A stretch of 64,000 nt of DNA from Bacteroidia bacterium (GTDB lineage Bacteria; Bacteroidota; Bacteroidia; J057). Positions within the stretch are counted from its first letter, which is position 1. Each line of letters begins with the position of its first letter. This document shows positions 8,491 through 18,169 of this stretch, piece after piece. The position numbers were made by a program, and so were the translations under genes. The stretch covers positions 1,054,001-1,118,000 of the forward strand of contig JAWPMV010000001.1 in the NCBI GenBank assembly GCA_033391075.1, given 5' to 3'. The notes under the pieces are model-generated. The model was not told the DNA's origin. It worked only from the letters and a program-made list of their open reading frames with translations, and searched no databases.

Positions 8491-9045
8491 TCAATTGCTG
8501 GATAGACTTATCACAGGAACTGATTGATTTGTATCCTCTTTATTTATGGGCGAAATGAGTTGTTGTTTTTGAAGCTTTTTGAGATGTCGATCTCTAAAAT
8601 AAGGAGTTCCTTTTTGTTTGATATCATTGGGGACGAGGGCAATGATAAGCCCTGTTAAACCTCCTAAAAAGCCAAAAGGGACGGAGCTAAATACACCATA
8701 GCCGTTTTCCTCTCCATAGATCGTTCCTCCAACTGCCCCTATCGCAATACCACTAAACAATAAAACTTCCATCTCCTGCCTGGATATCAACTTGATTTTA
8801 TGGATGTTTCTGGCTGGAATTTCAATCAAGTTTTTTTCTTCCAGTTTCAATGCTTTTACTTTCTTCAATCCTTCCCAAACCCAGATACTGCTATCATTTG
8901 CAGCATAGAGGATACCCTCGACTTTTACTCCCTCTACCATTTTGACTATGATCCTTGAAGCATGTTTACGGAATATAGGTTCCTGGGCGAAAGAGGAGGC
9001 AAGGAGAGAAATAGAGAATAGAAATAATACGATAGAGGTACGCAT
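8491..9045 (-). CDS. Secreted/membrane protein, tandem paralogue of the next gene
   Basis: A 184-residue protein with a signal peptide (ending near SSFAQ, 21), then 'FRKHASRIIVKMVEGVKVEG', a beta-rich stretch ('GILYAANDSSIWVW') and two hydrophobic glycine-rich segments near 96-114 and 122-140. Layout and wording match the gene at 7871, 53 bases downstream, so they form a duplicated pair and probably an operon. The protein at 18170 has a comparable layout (signal, beta region, two hydrophobic segments) but only weak sequence resemblance. Function is unknown. Confidence 0.7.
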   Translation of the reverse strand: MRTSIVLFLFSISLLASSFAQEPIFRKHASRIIVKMVEGVKVEGILYAANDSSIWVWEGLKKVKALKLEEKNLIEIPARNIHKIKLISRQEMEVLLFSGIAIGAVGGTIYGEENGYGVFSSVPFGFLGGLTGLIIALVPNDIKQKGTPYFRDRHLKKLQKQQLISPINKEDTNQSVPVISLSSN

Positions 9046-9134
9046 GATGGAAGCTGTTGGAATGTTTTTTCAAGTATAACTTCAGATGCAGCTTCTCCAC
9101 ATGAGATTTATCAGTTCGTATTATGACTTTATGC

Positions 9135-10559
9135 CTAATAAAGGAATTTCAAGACTTTCTGTAGCCTCGGCCCAATCTTTCCAATCACATGCTCCAGAAA
9201 AGCGGCCTTTGCGTCATTGGTGGCTGTAGGGTAGGGGTGAATAGTTCCCATGATATTGAGAAAGCCTTTCCCTTGATTTTGGGTCATGATAAATTCCTGG
9301 ACCATTTCACCTGCATGAGGGGCTACAATAGTTCCTCCCAGGAGTTTTTCGCCCAGGATGGTTTTTCCTTTCTCCAAATAGATCAAGATTTTCCCATATC
9401 GAAAATCGCTCACGGTTGCCCGATCTCCGTGCATATCGTGTTCAATGATTTGGTATTTCTTTCCCATCTTCTTCAATTCATCCTCCCTATATCCAAATGT
9501 CGCAACTTCAGGCTCGGTATAGGTTACTGCCGGAATTGGTTTACGTCCGCTTTTCGCTTTTTTGAAAGGAATGAAAAAATTGGAAAGGATGATAGAGGCT
9601 TGTTCGGCGGCCAAATGAGAAAATTGACCTTTGCCGGCTACATCCCCACAAGCATAGATATGTTTGACATTTGTTTGTAAAGTATCACTAAGGACCAAGC
9701 GCTCTTTTTCACCCAGCAATATCCCTGCTTTTTCTACGGATAAAGATGAAATGCTGGCTATTCTACCAATCCCGACCATCAAGGCATCAAAATCAAGTTC
9801 TCTTACTTCTCCATTCTTTTTTTTGATTAATGCCCGTGTATTACTGACAAACGCTGAGACTTCCGCCTCATTTATGATCTCTATTCCTTCCAACCGAAGC
9901 CTTTCCTCCATCAGTGAACTTACTTTTGGATGTTCCCTGCCTAATATTCGATCTCCGCGGTTTACAATGATTACCTCAGATCCCAATCGATGAAAGGCCT
10001 GACCCAGTTCGCAATTGATCGGTCCTGCACCTACGAAAAGAAATCGTTTGGGTAGGAAGTCGATTTTGAAGATGTTCTCATTTGTAAAGGAATGTTCGAC
10101 TTGCTCGATCCCTTTAGTATTGAGTTTTCGGGGAACAGAGCCTGTTGCAATAACGATGCGCTTTGCTCTATACCGTTCTCCGGACACTTCGACTGTATGC
10201 GAATCCACAAACTTTGCCCATCCTAAAGCAAGTTCGACTCCTTCCTTTTCCAAATATTCCGGGCTTTCATGCTCCCGAACCAATTCCTGTTTTTCAAAAA
10301 TGTAGTCCGTTACTTTTTTGATATCTACCTTTCCGCTTGTCTTGATTCCAAAGGACTCAGTCTTTTTCGATGCATGCACCAAACGACTCACATGAATCAG
10401 GGCTTTACTTGGCACACATCCATAATTAAGGCAATCCCCTCCAATGCTCCTTGCATCCTTGTCGATCCCCAAAACCTTGAAGCCTGCTTTGGCCATAGAG
10501 ATGCTGAGTGTGAGACCGGCAGAACCCAGGCCGATGATGATGAGGTCGTAGTTTTTCAT
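9135..10559 (-). CDS. FAD-dependent pyridine nucleotide-disulfide oxidoreductase (mercuric reductase/dihydrolipoamide dehydrogenase family)
   Basis: A 474-residue flavoenzyme. The FAD-binding GxGxxG-type site is IIGLGSAGLT (8-17), the redox-active pair is GGDCLNYGCVPSKAL with Cys43 and Cys48, the NAD(P)-binding site is FVGAGPINCELG (about 174-185), and the second FAD motif is YACGDV (about 306-311). The C-terminal dimer domain has 'IHPYPTATNDA', where the active-site His of the family is kept but the usual following Glu is not at the standard place. There is no N-terminal metal-binding domain and no neighbouring 2-oxoacid dehydrogenase or mer genes, so the substrate is open. It is a single-gene unit. 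Confidence 0.85.
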   Translation of the reverse strand: MKNYDLIIIGLGSAGLTLSISMAKAGFKVLGIDKDARSIGGDCLNYGCVPSKALIHVSRLVHASKKTESFGIKTSGKVDIKKVTDYIFEKQELVREHESPEYLEKEGVELALGWAKFVDSHTVEVSGERYRAKRIVIATGSVPRKLNTKGIEQVEHSFTNENIFKIDFLPKRFLFVGAGPINCELGQAFHRLGSEVIIVNRGDRILGREHPKVSSLMEERLRLEGIEIINEAEVSAFVSNTRALIKKKNGEVRELDFDALMVGIGRIASISSLSVEKAGILLGEKERLVLSDTLQTNVKHIYACGDVAGKGQFSHLAAEQASIILSNFFIPFKKAKSGRKPIPAVTYTEPEVATFGYREDELKKMGKKYQIIEHDMHGDRATVSDFRYGKILIYLEKGKTILGEKLLGGTIVAPHAGEMVQEFIMTQNQGKGFLNIMGTIHPYPTATNDAKAAFLEHVIGKIGPRLQKVLKFLY

Positions 10560-10569
10560 AAGGAATGAT

Positions 10570-10673
10570 GTGTTCTAGTGTTCTGGTGTCCACCTGTTCT
10601 TGAATGAAGCCGTCTCACACAAATATGCACAAGAATACGAGAACAGCTGAACACAAGAACACCCAAACAGCTG
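10570..10673. repeat. Octamer-periodic inverted element A
   Basis: Left arm: four consecutive 8-base units from 10570 to 10601, beginning GTGTTCTA then GTGTTCTG. Right arm: five consecutive units from 10629 to 10668, beginning ACAAGAAT then ACGAGAAC, plus AGCTG. Right-arm units are near reverse complements of the left-arm type. The two arms are separated by 27 bases. It lies between divergent genes (reductase and M1 peptidase). The 8-base phase is visible by eye in both arms; the units are degenerate. Confidence 0.75.
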
Positions 10674-10813
10674 CTTTCAGCTGTCCTACCTATGACATTC
10701 GCCTGAATTTTTCTCTGATTTGTCTGAAATAGAAACTTCCTAGCAGAAACAGCAGATTTAGAATAATCTTTATTTCTATTTTAGCTCTCCTAAACTAATT
10801 CAACAGAATCACT

Positions 10814-13156
10814 ATGAAGCGACTTAGCGCTATTTTCCTGATACTTGCATGGGTGACTTCCGCCTTTGCACAGGAAGTGCCCAATACCAATCAAAATAAA
10901 TTCCGCCAGATGGGGCAGGATCTCCCTACTCCCAACTCTTACCGCACAGCTTCCGGAGCACCGGGAAATGAGTACTGGCAAAATGAGGCCGATTATGTTA
11001 TGGATATCGCCCTCGACGATGCAAAGCAAACCATTTCTGGTACAGAGACGATAACCTACCATAACTATTCCCCGGATCGCCTGTCTTACCTTTGGGTCCA
11101 GCTGGATCAAAATATGCGGGCCAAGGATTCTGATTCTTATAAGATCAGAACAGGTGAGATGAATAGCCGCATGTCTTTTGGTGGCTACAATCGGATGGAG
11201 AATAATTTCGACGGAGGTTTTAAACTGGAATATGTGCAGGATATCAATGGAAAGCCGCTAAAGCATGTGGTAAATAAGACCATGATGCGCATTGACCTTC
11301 CTCAAGCGCTCGAATCAGGAGCTTCCGTTTCTTTCAAAATCAAGTGGTGGTACAACATCAATGACCGCATGAAGATCGGAGGACGTTCTGGAATGGAGTA
11401 CTTCGAAGAAGATGATAACTACCTATATACGATTGCACAGTTCTTCCCACGTATGTGTGTTTACAATGAAGTGGAAGGATGGCAAAACAAGCAATTTCTA
11501 GGAAGAGGAGAGTTTACCCTTCCATTTGGAGATTATAAAGTAAAACTGACTGTTCCTGCTGATCATGTCGTGGGAGCAACCGGAGTATTACAGAATCCTA
11601 AATCTGTGATGAATTCAGCGGAGAGAAGCCGCTGGAAGAAAGCTCAGAGTTCTGATGAGCCTATCATCATTGTCACAGAGGAGGAAGCACGTGAAAAAGA
11701 GAAAAGCAAAGTCCTGGATAAGACCAAGACCTGGGAATTCCATGCTGAGAATGTACGCGACTTTGCTTTCTGTTCTTCCCGTAAGTTTATCTGGGATGCC
11801 ATGAGCGTGAAGTTTGGCGATAGAAATGTCATGGCGATGTCTTACTATCCAAAAGAAGGAAATCCTCTTTGGGAAAAGTATTCGACTCGTGTGGTAGCTC
11901 ATACGCTTAAAACCTATTCTAAATTCACTTTCGACTATCCATATCCTGCTGCGATCTCCGTACATGCTGCTCGTATTGGTATGGAGTATCCGATGATCTG
12001 TTTCAATTTTGGTCGTCCGGAGAAAGATGGAACTTATTCAGAGCGCACCAAATATGGAATGATCGGTGTTATTATTCATGAGGTTGGACACAACTTCTTC
12101 CCCATGATTGTAAATTCTGATGAGAGACAGTGGACCTGGATGGATGAAGGCCTCAATACTTTCCTCCAGTACCTGACCGAGCAAGAGTGGGAAAGGGATT
12201 ATCCTTCCCGAAGAGGACCTGCGTATAAGATTACGGATTACATGAAAGGAGACAAACGTTTCATTTCTCCGATCATGACCAATTCTGAGTCAATCTATCA
12301 GTTCGGAAATAATGCCTATGCTAAACCTGCTACGGCCCTGAATATTCTGAGAGAAACCGTTTTGGGAAGAGAACTATTTGATTATGCTTTCAAAGAGTAT
12401 TCTCAAAGATGGAAGTTCAAGCATCCTAGTCCTGCCGATTTCTTCCGTACCATGGAAGATGCTTCAGCGGTTGATTTGGACTGGTTCTGGAGAGGATGGT
12501 TCTATACAAATGACCATGTAGATATTTCCCTGGATGAAGTACAGTGGTTCCAATTGGATACCAAAAATCCGGATATCGAAAAACCCATTGCAAAATCCGG
12601 TGCTGAAAATCGTTTCATTGGAGATACCCGCAATAAAGAAGACATCAAGGAGACCGTTACTGAGCGTCTGCCGAATATGAATGACTTCTATAATGAATAT
12701 GATCCCTATGAGGTAACTATTCTGGATCGCCAGGAATATGAGCGTTATATGGCGGGCTTGAGTGATGAGGAAAAGAAAGTGCTGGAATCCGGCCAAAACT
12801 TCTATCAACTCAAATTCAGCAATAAAGGTGGATTGGTTACTCCAGTAATCATGGAGTTTACTTATACAGATGGAACTACAGAAGTAATCCGCATTCCTGC
12901 CGAGCTTTGGAAACTAAACTCTGGTGGAGTTACCAAAGTATTCAAAACTGAAAAAGAGATAGCCTCTATCGAATTGGATCCCTTCCTGGAGACAGCCGAT
13001 ACGGATCTTTCCAATAACCACTGGCCTCCAAAGCCACAACCTACCCGCTTCGAACTCTTCAAACAACGTCAGCGTAGAGGGGGACAAAACCCTATGCAAC
13101 GTGATCGTATGATCAAGAAAATGGAAGACGAGAAGTCGAAGAGTGGGAAGAAATAG
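10814..13156 (+). CDS. Secreted M1-family zinc metallopeptidase
   Basis: A 780-residue gluzincin with a signal peptide ending near AFAQ (20). The zinc site is HEVGH at 422-426 and the third ligand is Glu445 in WMDEGLN, exactly the 18-residue spacing of M1. The substrate-pocket motif is GMEYP (389-393), a variant of GAMEN seen in this branch. The N-terminal domain ('YVMDIALDDAKQTISGTETI') is the usual M1 beta saddle; the last 40 residues are highly basic. It probably trims peptides in the periplasm or outside the cell. It is a single gene flanked by two octamer elements (10570 and 13161). Confidence 0.92.
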   Translation: MKRLSAIFLILAWVTSAFAQEVPNTNQNKFRQMGQDLPTPNSYRTASGAPGNEYWQNEADYVMDIALDDAKQTISGTETITYHNYSPDRLSYLWVQLDQNMRAKDSDSYKIRTGEMNSRMSFGGYNRMENNFDGGFKLEYVQDINGKPLKHVVNKTMMRIDLPQALESGASVSFKIKWWYNINDRMKIGGRSGMEYFEEDDNYLYTIAQFFPRMCVYNEVEGWQNKQFLGRGEFTLPFGDYKVKLTVPADHVVGATGVLQNPKSVMNSAERSRWKKAQSSDEPIIIVTEEEAREKEKSKVLDKTKTWEFHAENVRDFAFCSSRKFIWDAMSVKFGDRNVMAMSYYPKEGNPLWEKYSTRVVAHTLKTYSKFTFDYPYPAAISVHAARIGMEYPMICFNFGRPEKDGTYSERTKYGMIGVIIHEVGHNFFPMIVNSDERQWTWMDEGLNTFLQYLTEQEWERDYPSRRGPAYKITDYMKGDKRFISPIMTNSESIYQFGNNAYAKPATALNILRETVLGRELFDYAFKEYSQRWKFKHPSPADFFRTMEDASAVDLDWFWRGWFYTNDHVDISLDEVQWFQLDTKNPDIEKPIAKSGAENRFIGDTRNKEDIKETVTERLPNMNDFYNEYDPYEVTILDRQEYERYMAGLSDEEKKVLESGQNFYQLKFSNKGGLVTPVIMEFTYTDGTTEVIRIPAELWKLNSGGVTKVFKTEKEIASIELDPFLETADTDLSNNHWPPKPQPTRFELFKQRQRRGGQNPMQRDRMIKKMEDEKSKSGKK

Positions 13157-13160
13157 TTGA

Positions 13161-13242
13161 GGTCTTAAAGTATTAGGGTGTTAATGTGTTAGAGAGATTT
13201 ATTTCATCGCTAACACATTAACACCCTAACACCCTAACACCC
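13161..13242. repeat. Octamer-periodic inverted element B with perfect 17-bp stem
   Basis: GGGTGTTAATGTGTTAG (13176-13192) is the exact reverse complement of 13210-13226, with a 17-base loop. Left-arm 8-base units include GGTGTTAA and TGTGTTAG; right-arm units are CTAACACA, TTAACACC, CTAACACC and CTAACACC (13210-13241). It lies between convergent genes (M1 peptidase and subtilase) and could fold in transcripts from either side. There is no T-run after the stem. Confidence 0.8.
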
Positions 13243-13259
13243 TTGCACTTAAAACGTTC

Positions 13260-15200
13260 TTAACGTTTTAATACCTTCCTATTCACACTCCTCCCTTCAA
13301 TCTCCATCCGAAGGATATACATCCCCGCAGGATGCTCCCGAGCTTTCCATTCAAATCTATGCTCTCCAGGATTTAGCAAGCCCCTGTGGAGGATTTCCAG
13401 TTTTTGTCCCTGTAAATTGTAAATACTGATCTCTGCTTCGAAAGCCTTTTGCAATTGGAAGCTGATCTCTGTTCGTGACTCAAAGGGGTTCGGGACAGTT
13501 TTGAGCTCGGCCAAAATACCGGACAATTCGTCTCGGGATATACTGGTAGGATTGATGACTTCAGTAAGTGCTGCATAGGCATCCACTTTTCCATATCCCC
13601 AGGTCGGATTGGGAACGGCTCCGGTGAAATTATCAGCTCGGGCGGTGCGTTGCAGGATGTCCTTTATCTGAGAAGCATCCAGGCTGGAATCAGCTTCCAG
13701 CATCAAGGCAATTATGCCTGTAAGTACTGGCGCTGCTCCACTTACTGCGCCCAGGGTTCCATAGGGATCATTCCCGCCCTGAATGACATTGAAGCGAAGG
13801 GTATTGAAATAGGAGCGTACTCCATAGGCCCCAATATTGGTGTTGCCAGGAACGCTTACTGTGGTACCTAATCGGCCATCATAGGTAGGACCTATGCTGC
13901 TGCCAGTCCACAGGCTTCCAAAGCCCCCTTGATTTCCAGGAAAAGTTCTGCTGAATCCATCGATATCTGTCCAGTTTTGACGGACTACATAGGAATTGGG
14001 GGCGATGTTGTATTGAGCTGTAGCCCCATACCAGATAGAAGAACCCGCTTCTACGAAAGTGGTGAATTTATTAGGACTGGCGCCAAATATATTGGCGGGA
14101 TTGAGGGATGCATCGAAAGAACCATCATTAATGGTAGCTCCCGTAACTCTTATGGTATAATTAGCAGCAGGCCCTGTAAAGTCTATGAGTATTTCTCTTT
14201 TTGCACTGGTGGCTCTGAAGAAGTCTACATCTCTACCATTATGGTAATAGGTAAAATTAGTACCCGTTCGAGTATCACGGCTTGAATTATTAGGGGCCGT
14301 ATAGCTTCCCAGGCTGCCATTGGGACCGATAATTTCGATATCAAAAAGATCCTGATCCGAGTACCAAAGACTAAAACGAAGAAAACCTGCAGCTGCCTTT
14401 GTAATATCGAGATCGATGCTTTGCCCTTGTGTGATCGTACTAGCTGCATGATTATCTGCTCCTCCATCATCACCGGTTCCATTTACAAAAACAACTCCCG
14501 GTTTACCTGGCCCAAAACGAGCATCTATGGCTCTGGCAAAATCACTGCTCCCATCCGTCGGTCCACCTATACTTCCAAAATTGGCCAGTAAGACTACAGG
14601 CTTGTTTTCCTCCCCGGCTTTATCCAATACAAAATCCATGGCTTTTGCAATGTCTGCTACGGGCTGCCCAGCTTCTGCGGCTTCATTGCCATGCGCAGGA
14701 GCCCCTTCTGTTACCATTTTCACGATGATAAATTGGGCATTGGGAGCTACTCCCTGATAAAGTCCATTGCTGGCCCGGCCATTTCCTCCTGCTATACCTG
14801 CAGTTGGGGTTCCATGGCCTACTGCATCGCGTGTGGGAAGCCTGTTTCCTGAAGTGAGGGCTGTATTAATATCTGCCTCAGAGAAGATAGTTCCGACACC
14901 ATAGATGTTTCCGGCTGCGTTTGCTCCTGTTGGGTCATACATATCATAGATGTATAGGATACGGGTACTCCCATCCGGATTTCGAAAATCCATGTGTTCG
15001 TAGTCTATCCCACGATCCAAAATGGCGATTATAACCCCGTCTCCACTGAGGCCATATTCATCCCAGACCTGATCCACACGTGTTTCCTGCATAACCAGTG
15101 TATCGGCATAGGAGGAAGAGAGAATCAAGGGAAAGGAGAGTATTAATAATAGGACTTTGGATAGTCCGGACAAATCAATTCGAGTAAATAGATAATTCAT
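13260..15200 (-). CDS. Subtilisin-like (S8) serine protease with T9SS sorting domain
   Basis: A 646-residue exported protease. A signal peptide ends near SSSYA (32). The triad is Asp62 (ILDRGID), His129 (GHGTPTAG) and Ser487. The serine segment reads GAVSGAAPVLTG, where the usual form is GTSMAAP, so the alignment of Ser487 is good but the pocket is unusual. Between 250 and 400 there is an insert or pre-peptidase-like beta domain ('LRFSLWYSDQDLFDIEIIGP'). The last 80 residues form a type A T9SS C-terminal domain ('VPNPFESRTEISFQL...GMYILRMEIEG...KVLKR'). It should be secreted through the T9SS and attached to or released from the surface. Confidence 0.9.
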   Translation of the reverse strand: MNYLFTRIDLSGLSKVLLLILSFPLILSSSYADTLVMQETRVDQVWDEYGLSGDGVIIAILDRGIDYEHMDFRNPDGSTRILYIYDMYDPTGANAAGNIYGVGTIFSEADINTALTSGNRLPTRDAVGHGTPTAGIAGGNGRASNGLYQGVAPNAQFIIVKMVTEGAPAHGNEAAEAGQPVADIAKAMDFVLDKAGEENKPVVLLANFGSIGGPTDGSSDFARAIDARFGPGKPGVVFVNGTGDDGGADNHAASTITQGQSIDLDITKAAAGFLRFSLWYSDQDLFDIEIIGPNGSLGSYTAPNNSSRDTRTGTNFTYYHNGRDVDFFRATSAKREILIDFTGPAANYTIRVTGATINDGSFDASLNPANIFGASPNKFTTFVEAGSSIWYGATAQYNIAPNSYVVRQNWTDIDGFSRTFPGNQGGFGSLWTGSSIGPTYDGRLGTTVSVPGNTNIGAYGVRSYFNTLRFNVIQGGNDPYGTLGAVSGAAPVLTGIIALMLEADSSLDASQIKDILQRTARADNFTGAVPNPTWGYGKVDAYAALTEVINPTSISRDELSGILAELKTVPNPFESRTEISFQLQKAFEAEISIYNLQGQKLEILHRGLLNPGEHRFEWKAREHPAGMYILRMEIEGRSVNRKVLKR

Positions 15201-15366
15201 AGGTCTCCTGCATTAAATTTTTGGCTTTATACCTAGATCGGGTTTATTAGGTAAATGTCATCAAGAAAAATTGATGTAAATTGAAATTGTAAGCAACATA
15301 AAGTGGAAATTGTGATTATATGTTATAAATACCTGCGTCTTATCCACTTAGAAGAATACTATTGAA

Positions 15367-16692
15367 ATGAAGGAAGCACAAGAAGATAAACAAGCAGAAA
15401 TTCTCCCGCCTTCCGGGATCTCGGGCTGGTTGAGAAAATTGGCGGATGAAAGCTGGCAAGCAGAACTGATCATCTCCGGTATCGCTATTGTAGGCTCTCT
15501 GAGTTTACCCCAACTCATCACCCAGCTCAGCAATTGGTGCCTTACGACCTTTGCAGAAGATAAATTTTTCCTAATAGGCATGATCCTGATGTATCTCTAT
15601 ATCATGGCCGGAGGACTGATTGTCGCATTTCTCGGACATTTCTTTATCCGGGTTCTGTGGATAGGGATGCTGGGATTGAGCTCTGTATATCCTGAAGGGA
15701 TCAAGCCCATAGAATCATACAGTGATACTTTCAATGAAAATATGCTCAAGGAGTTTCCCGATATTGAAGCTTTCAGCCATAAGCTGGATCAGCGGGGGAG
15801 TCTGATCTTTAGCATTGCTTCGGCCATGTGCATGGTGGTTTTCGCTTCCATTATGCTATTGGTAGTGATCATTGCAGTGGCTAGTGGAATACATTTTATC
15901 CTGCCTGATATTCCCTTTGGATGGGCAGCTGGAGTTCTATTTCTATTTGTACTGATTCCTTCTCTGGCTGGAGGGATTTTTCATCTCAAACAATTGAGGG
16001 ATAAAGAATGGGTGAAGAAGAATCACTTCCGTATTTTTTTATTTTCTAGCAAAGCGATTTATACCATCTTTTTCAAACCTTTCAGCTACATCATTTACAC
16101 CCTGATCTCCAATGGAAAAAATCAGCAAAATATGGGGCAAATGTTGGTCGCAGCCATCTTTATGGGCTTTTTTGCAGCTGCAGCAACTTCCCAAAGTGAT
16201 GTAAAATACTTTCTGGCAGCAGATGCTTTTCGTCGGCATGGGCATCCCTATTATGGCATGCAAGAATCTTTTTACGAGGACCAACGATCGAAGGGACAAT
16301 TGATCCTCTATGCGAATATGGAATCTGATATAATCTCCGGAAAGTTCGTAAAGGTGTTTGTACCTATCATGGGAAGAGAATCGGAAGTCAGAGATAAGCT
16401 TTGTGGAGAATTTGGGGATGCAAAATCAGACGGTAAAAAGATCGCCAAGCAAGCATTCGAGAATGAATGTCTCAAGAGCTACCTGAGCGTCTATATAAAT
16501 GAAAGCAAACTGGACGACTTTAGTCTTTTTAAATACGACCATCCGGAAACCGGACAATTTGGGGTGAATCTGTATTTGTCCTGTGAAACTTGTACAATCG
16601 GAGAAAATGAAATTCGCATTTCCCGACCTTTTCCTATGGGTGCTGACAAACCTTTTGATGTGTTTTTGCCTTTTATGTATGAGGGAGAATGA
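15367..16692 (+). CDS. Multi-pass membrane protein, unknown family (paralogue 1)
   Basis: A 441-residue protein I do not recognise. An amphipathic start carries WLRKLADESWQAELIISG (21-38), which aligns residue for residue with the next gene's WLNQLRNNSWNLELLVSG. Hydrophobic segments lie at about 34-54, 66-92, 150-178, 187-208 and 262-280, and a second shared signature is 'RVLWIGMLGLSSV' (95-107). From about 290 to 441 there is a soluble domain of mixed beta character with two Cys in 'SCETCT'. It is the first of a likely operon with the paralogue 50 bases downstream and the gene at 18170. Confidence 0.75.
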   Translation: MKEAQEDKQAEILPPSGISGWLRKLADESWQAELIISGIAIVGSLSLPQLITQLSNWCLTTFAEDKFFLIGMILMYLYIMAGGLIVAFLGHFFIRVLWIGMLGLSSVYPEGIKPIESYSDTFNENMLKEFPDIEAFSHKLDQRGSLIFSIASAMCMVVFASIMLLVVIIAVASGIHFILPDIPFGWAAGVLFLFVLIPSLAGGIFHLKQLRDKEWVKKNHFRIFLFSSKAIYTIFFKPFSYIIYTLISNGKNQQNMGQMLVAAIFMGFFAAAATSQSDVKYFLAADAFRRHGHPYYGMQESFYEDQRSKGQLILYANMESDIISGKFVKVFVPIMGRESEVRDKLCGEFGDAKSDGKKIAKQAFENECLKSYLSVYINESKLDDFSLFKYDHPETGQFGVNLYLSCETCTIGENEIRISRPFPMGADKPFDVFLPFMYEGE

Positions 16693-16742
16693 TTGAGTGC
16701 TTCATTTAAAAAAGCTGATGCTACTTTCAGAAACCTACATCT

Positions 16743-18083
16743 ATGAACACAAATCCAAATCCTGACCCAGGCAGTTGGCAAAGTTGGCTGAATCAATTAA
16801 GAAACAATAGTTGGAACCTTGAGCTTCTTGTGTCCGGTTTCTCTATCATACTCATTGCAAGAGGGCAAGAAAGCCTGGAAGAAAATATTAATTTCTTTGA
16901 TTTAAACAGATTTGACAGTACCTGGGCTGAGCTCTTGTACAATATAAACTCCATCATCTACCTGATCCTGGAAATTATGTTGGTGAGTCTGGTAATCAAT
17001 GTACTCTTGCGAGGTTTGTGGATTGGGGCGGTAGGATTAAGTTCGGTAAAGGATAAGGAGCTTAACATTTACGATAAATTTGCCCCCCGTTTTCAGTTCC
17101 TGAAATATTCTATCGATCATTGGGATGACTATATCGAGCGACTGGATAAACTTTGTAGTGCGATTTTCTCCTTTACCTTCCTATCTGTATTCATATTTAT
17201 CTCCTTTTCGCTGGTAAGTCTGGTTTATTTTCCTTTACTGAATAAGTTGTTTTTTGAATATTTGGTGGAGGCTGTTGGGGAATGGATAGAGCCTGTAGGA
17301 ACTGTGCTGCTTTATGGATTTCTCCTGATTTCTTTTATCTATTTTATTGACTTTCTCAGCTTGGGCTGGGTAAAGCGATTGAAGGGCTTTGATAAGATCT
17401 ACTATCCCCTCTATCGCTTCATGGGCTACATTACTTTTGCTTTTCTTTACCGGGATTTATACTACCACCTGATCATCAAGAAGTACACCCGTAGATTTGG
17501 TCTGTTATTATTTCCCTTTGTCTTTTTTTGTACCTATTCCATCAACTTTTACCTGGAATTTTCCCCCTACCATACGGGTGTTACAACCTTGTACCACGCT
17601 TTGGATAAAGAGAAACCTGCGCTTATTTCTAATAATTTTTATGATGATGAGCGAGATGAAGATACCTTTGTCTACCGGGCGAGTATCCCTTCTAAAATCA
17701 TAAAGGAAGATTATCTGGAGCTCTTTATTTCCTACCGCAGCCGATTTAATGATGATTTTGAGGAATTGTGTAAAGATTTGAAAATTTCACGTTCTGAGGG
17801 TTTGAATAATAACACCATTCAACTTTTTGAAAGTCCAGAAGCAGATATTCCGGAAAAGTTTGTAGAGTGTGTGGAAGCTTATTTTCAATTGAGCCTAAAT
17901 GATAGCCTGGAGGTAAGTAGTCCCTTTATGTTCTACATCCATCCCAGAAAAAAAGAAGAAGGTTATCTGAATATAATTGATATCAAGGATCTTCCCAGAG
18001 GAAAGCATCATTTGACGATCATGCGCAACAGAGCTGAAAAAGAAGAGCCTTCGCATTACGCAGATATTTATTTTTGGAAGTAA
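16743..18083 (+). CDS. Multi-pass membrane protein, unknown family (paralogue 2)
   Basis: A 446-residue protein with the same plan as its upstream neighbour: the 'SWNLELLVSG' opening (23-32), 'RGLWIGAVGLSSV' after the second hydrophobic stretch (about 97-109), further membrane segments near 75-95, 140-165, 183-203 and 253-272, and a soluble C-terminal domain from about 285 ('LYHALDKEKPALISNNFYDD'). The two proteins are clearly homologous but diverged, which points to an old duplication kept for different roles, perhaps as two subunits of one complex. No transporter, kinase or peptidase motif is visible. Confidence 0.75.
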   Translation: MNTNPNPDPGSWQSWLNQLRNNSWNLELLVSGFSIILIARGQESLEENINFFDLNRFDSTWAELLYNINSIIYLILEIMLVSLVINVLLRGLWIGAVGLSSVKDKELNIYDKFAPRFQFLKYSIDHWDDYIERLDKLCSAIFSFTFLSVFIFISFSLVSLVYFPLLNKLFFEYLVEAVGEWIEPVGTVLLYGFLLISFIYFIDFLSLGWVKRLKGFDKIYYPLYRFMGYITFAFLYRDLYYHLIIKKYTRRFGLLLFPFVFFCTYSINFYLEFSPYHTGVTTLYHALDKEKPALISNNFYDDERDEDTFVYRASIPSKIIKEDYLELFISYRSRFNDDFEELCKDLKISRSEGLNNNTIQLFESPEADIPEKFVECVEAYFQLSLNDSLEVSSPFMFYIHPRKKEEGYLNIIDIKDLPRGKHHLTIMRNRAEKEEPSHYADIYFWK

Positions 18084-18169
18084 GGGAAGTAGAAGCTCCT
18101 GAACGGAATTCTCCCTATCAGTCTTTTTGTAACCAAGGGAGAAAGCTGTATTATGATCTAAAACACAAT

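Noticed and set aside
9189-10568. Several plus-strand frames opposite the flavin reductase
   Set aside because: They have no recognisable domain, overlap each other, and coincide with the antisense of a clear enzyme gene.
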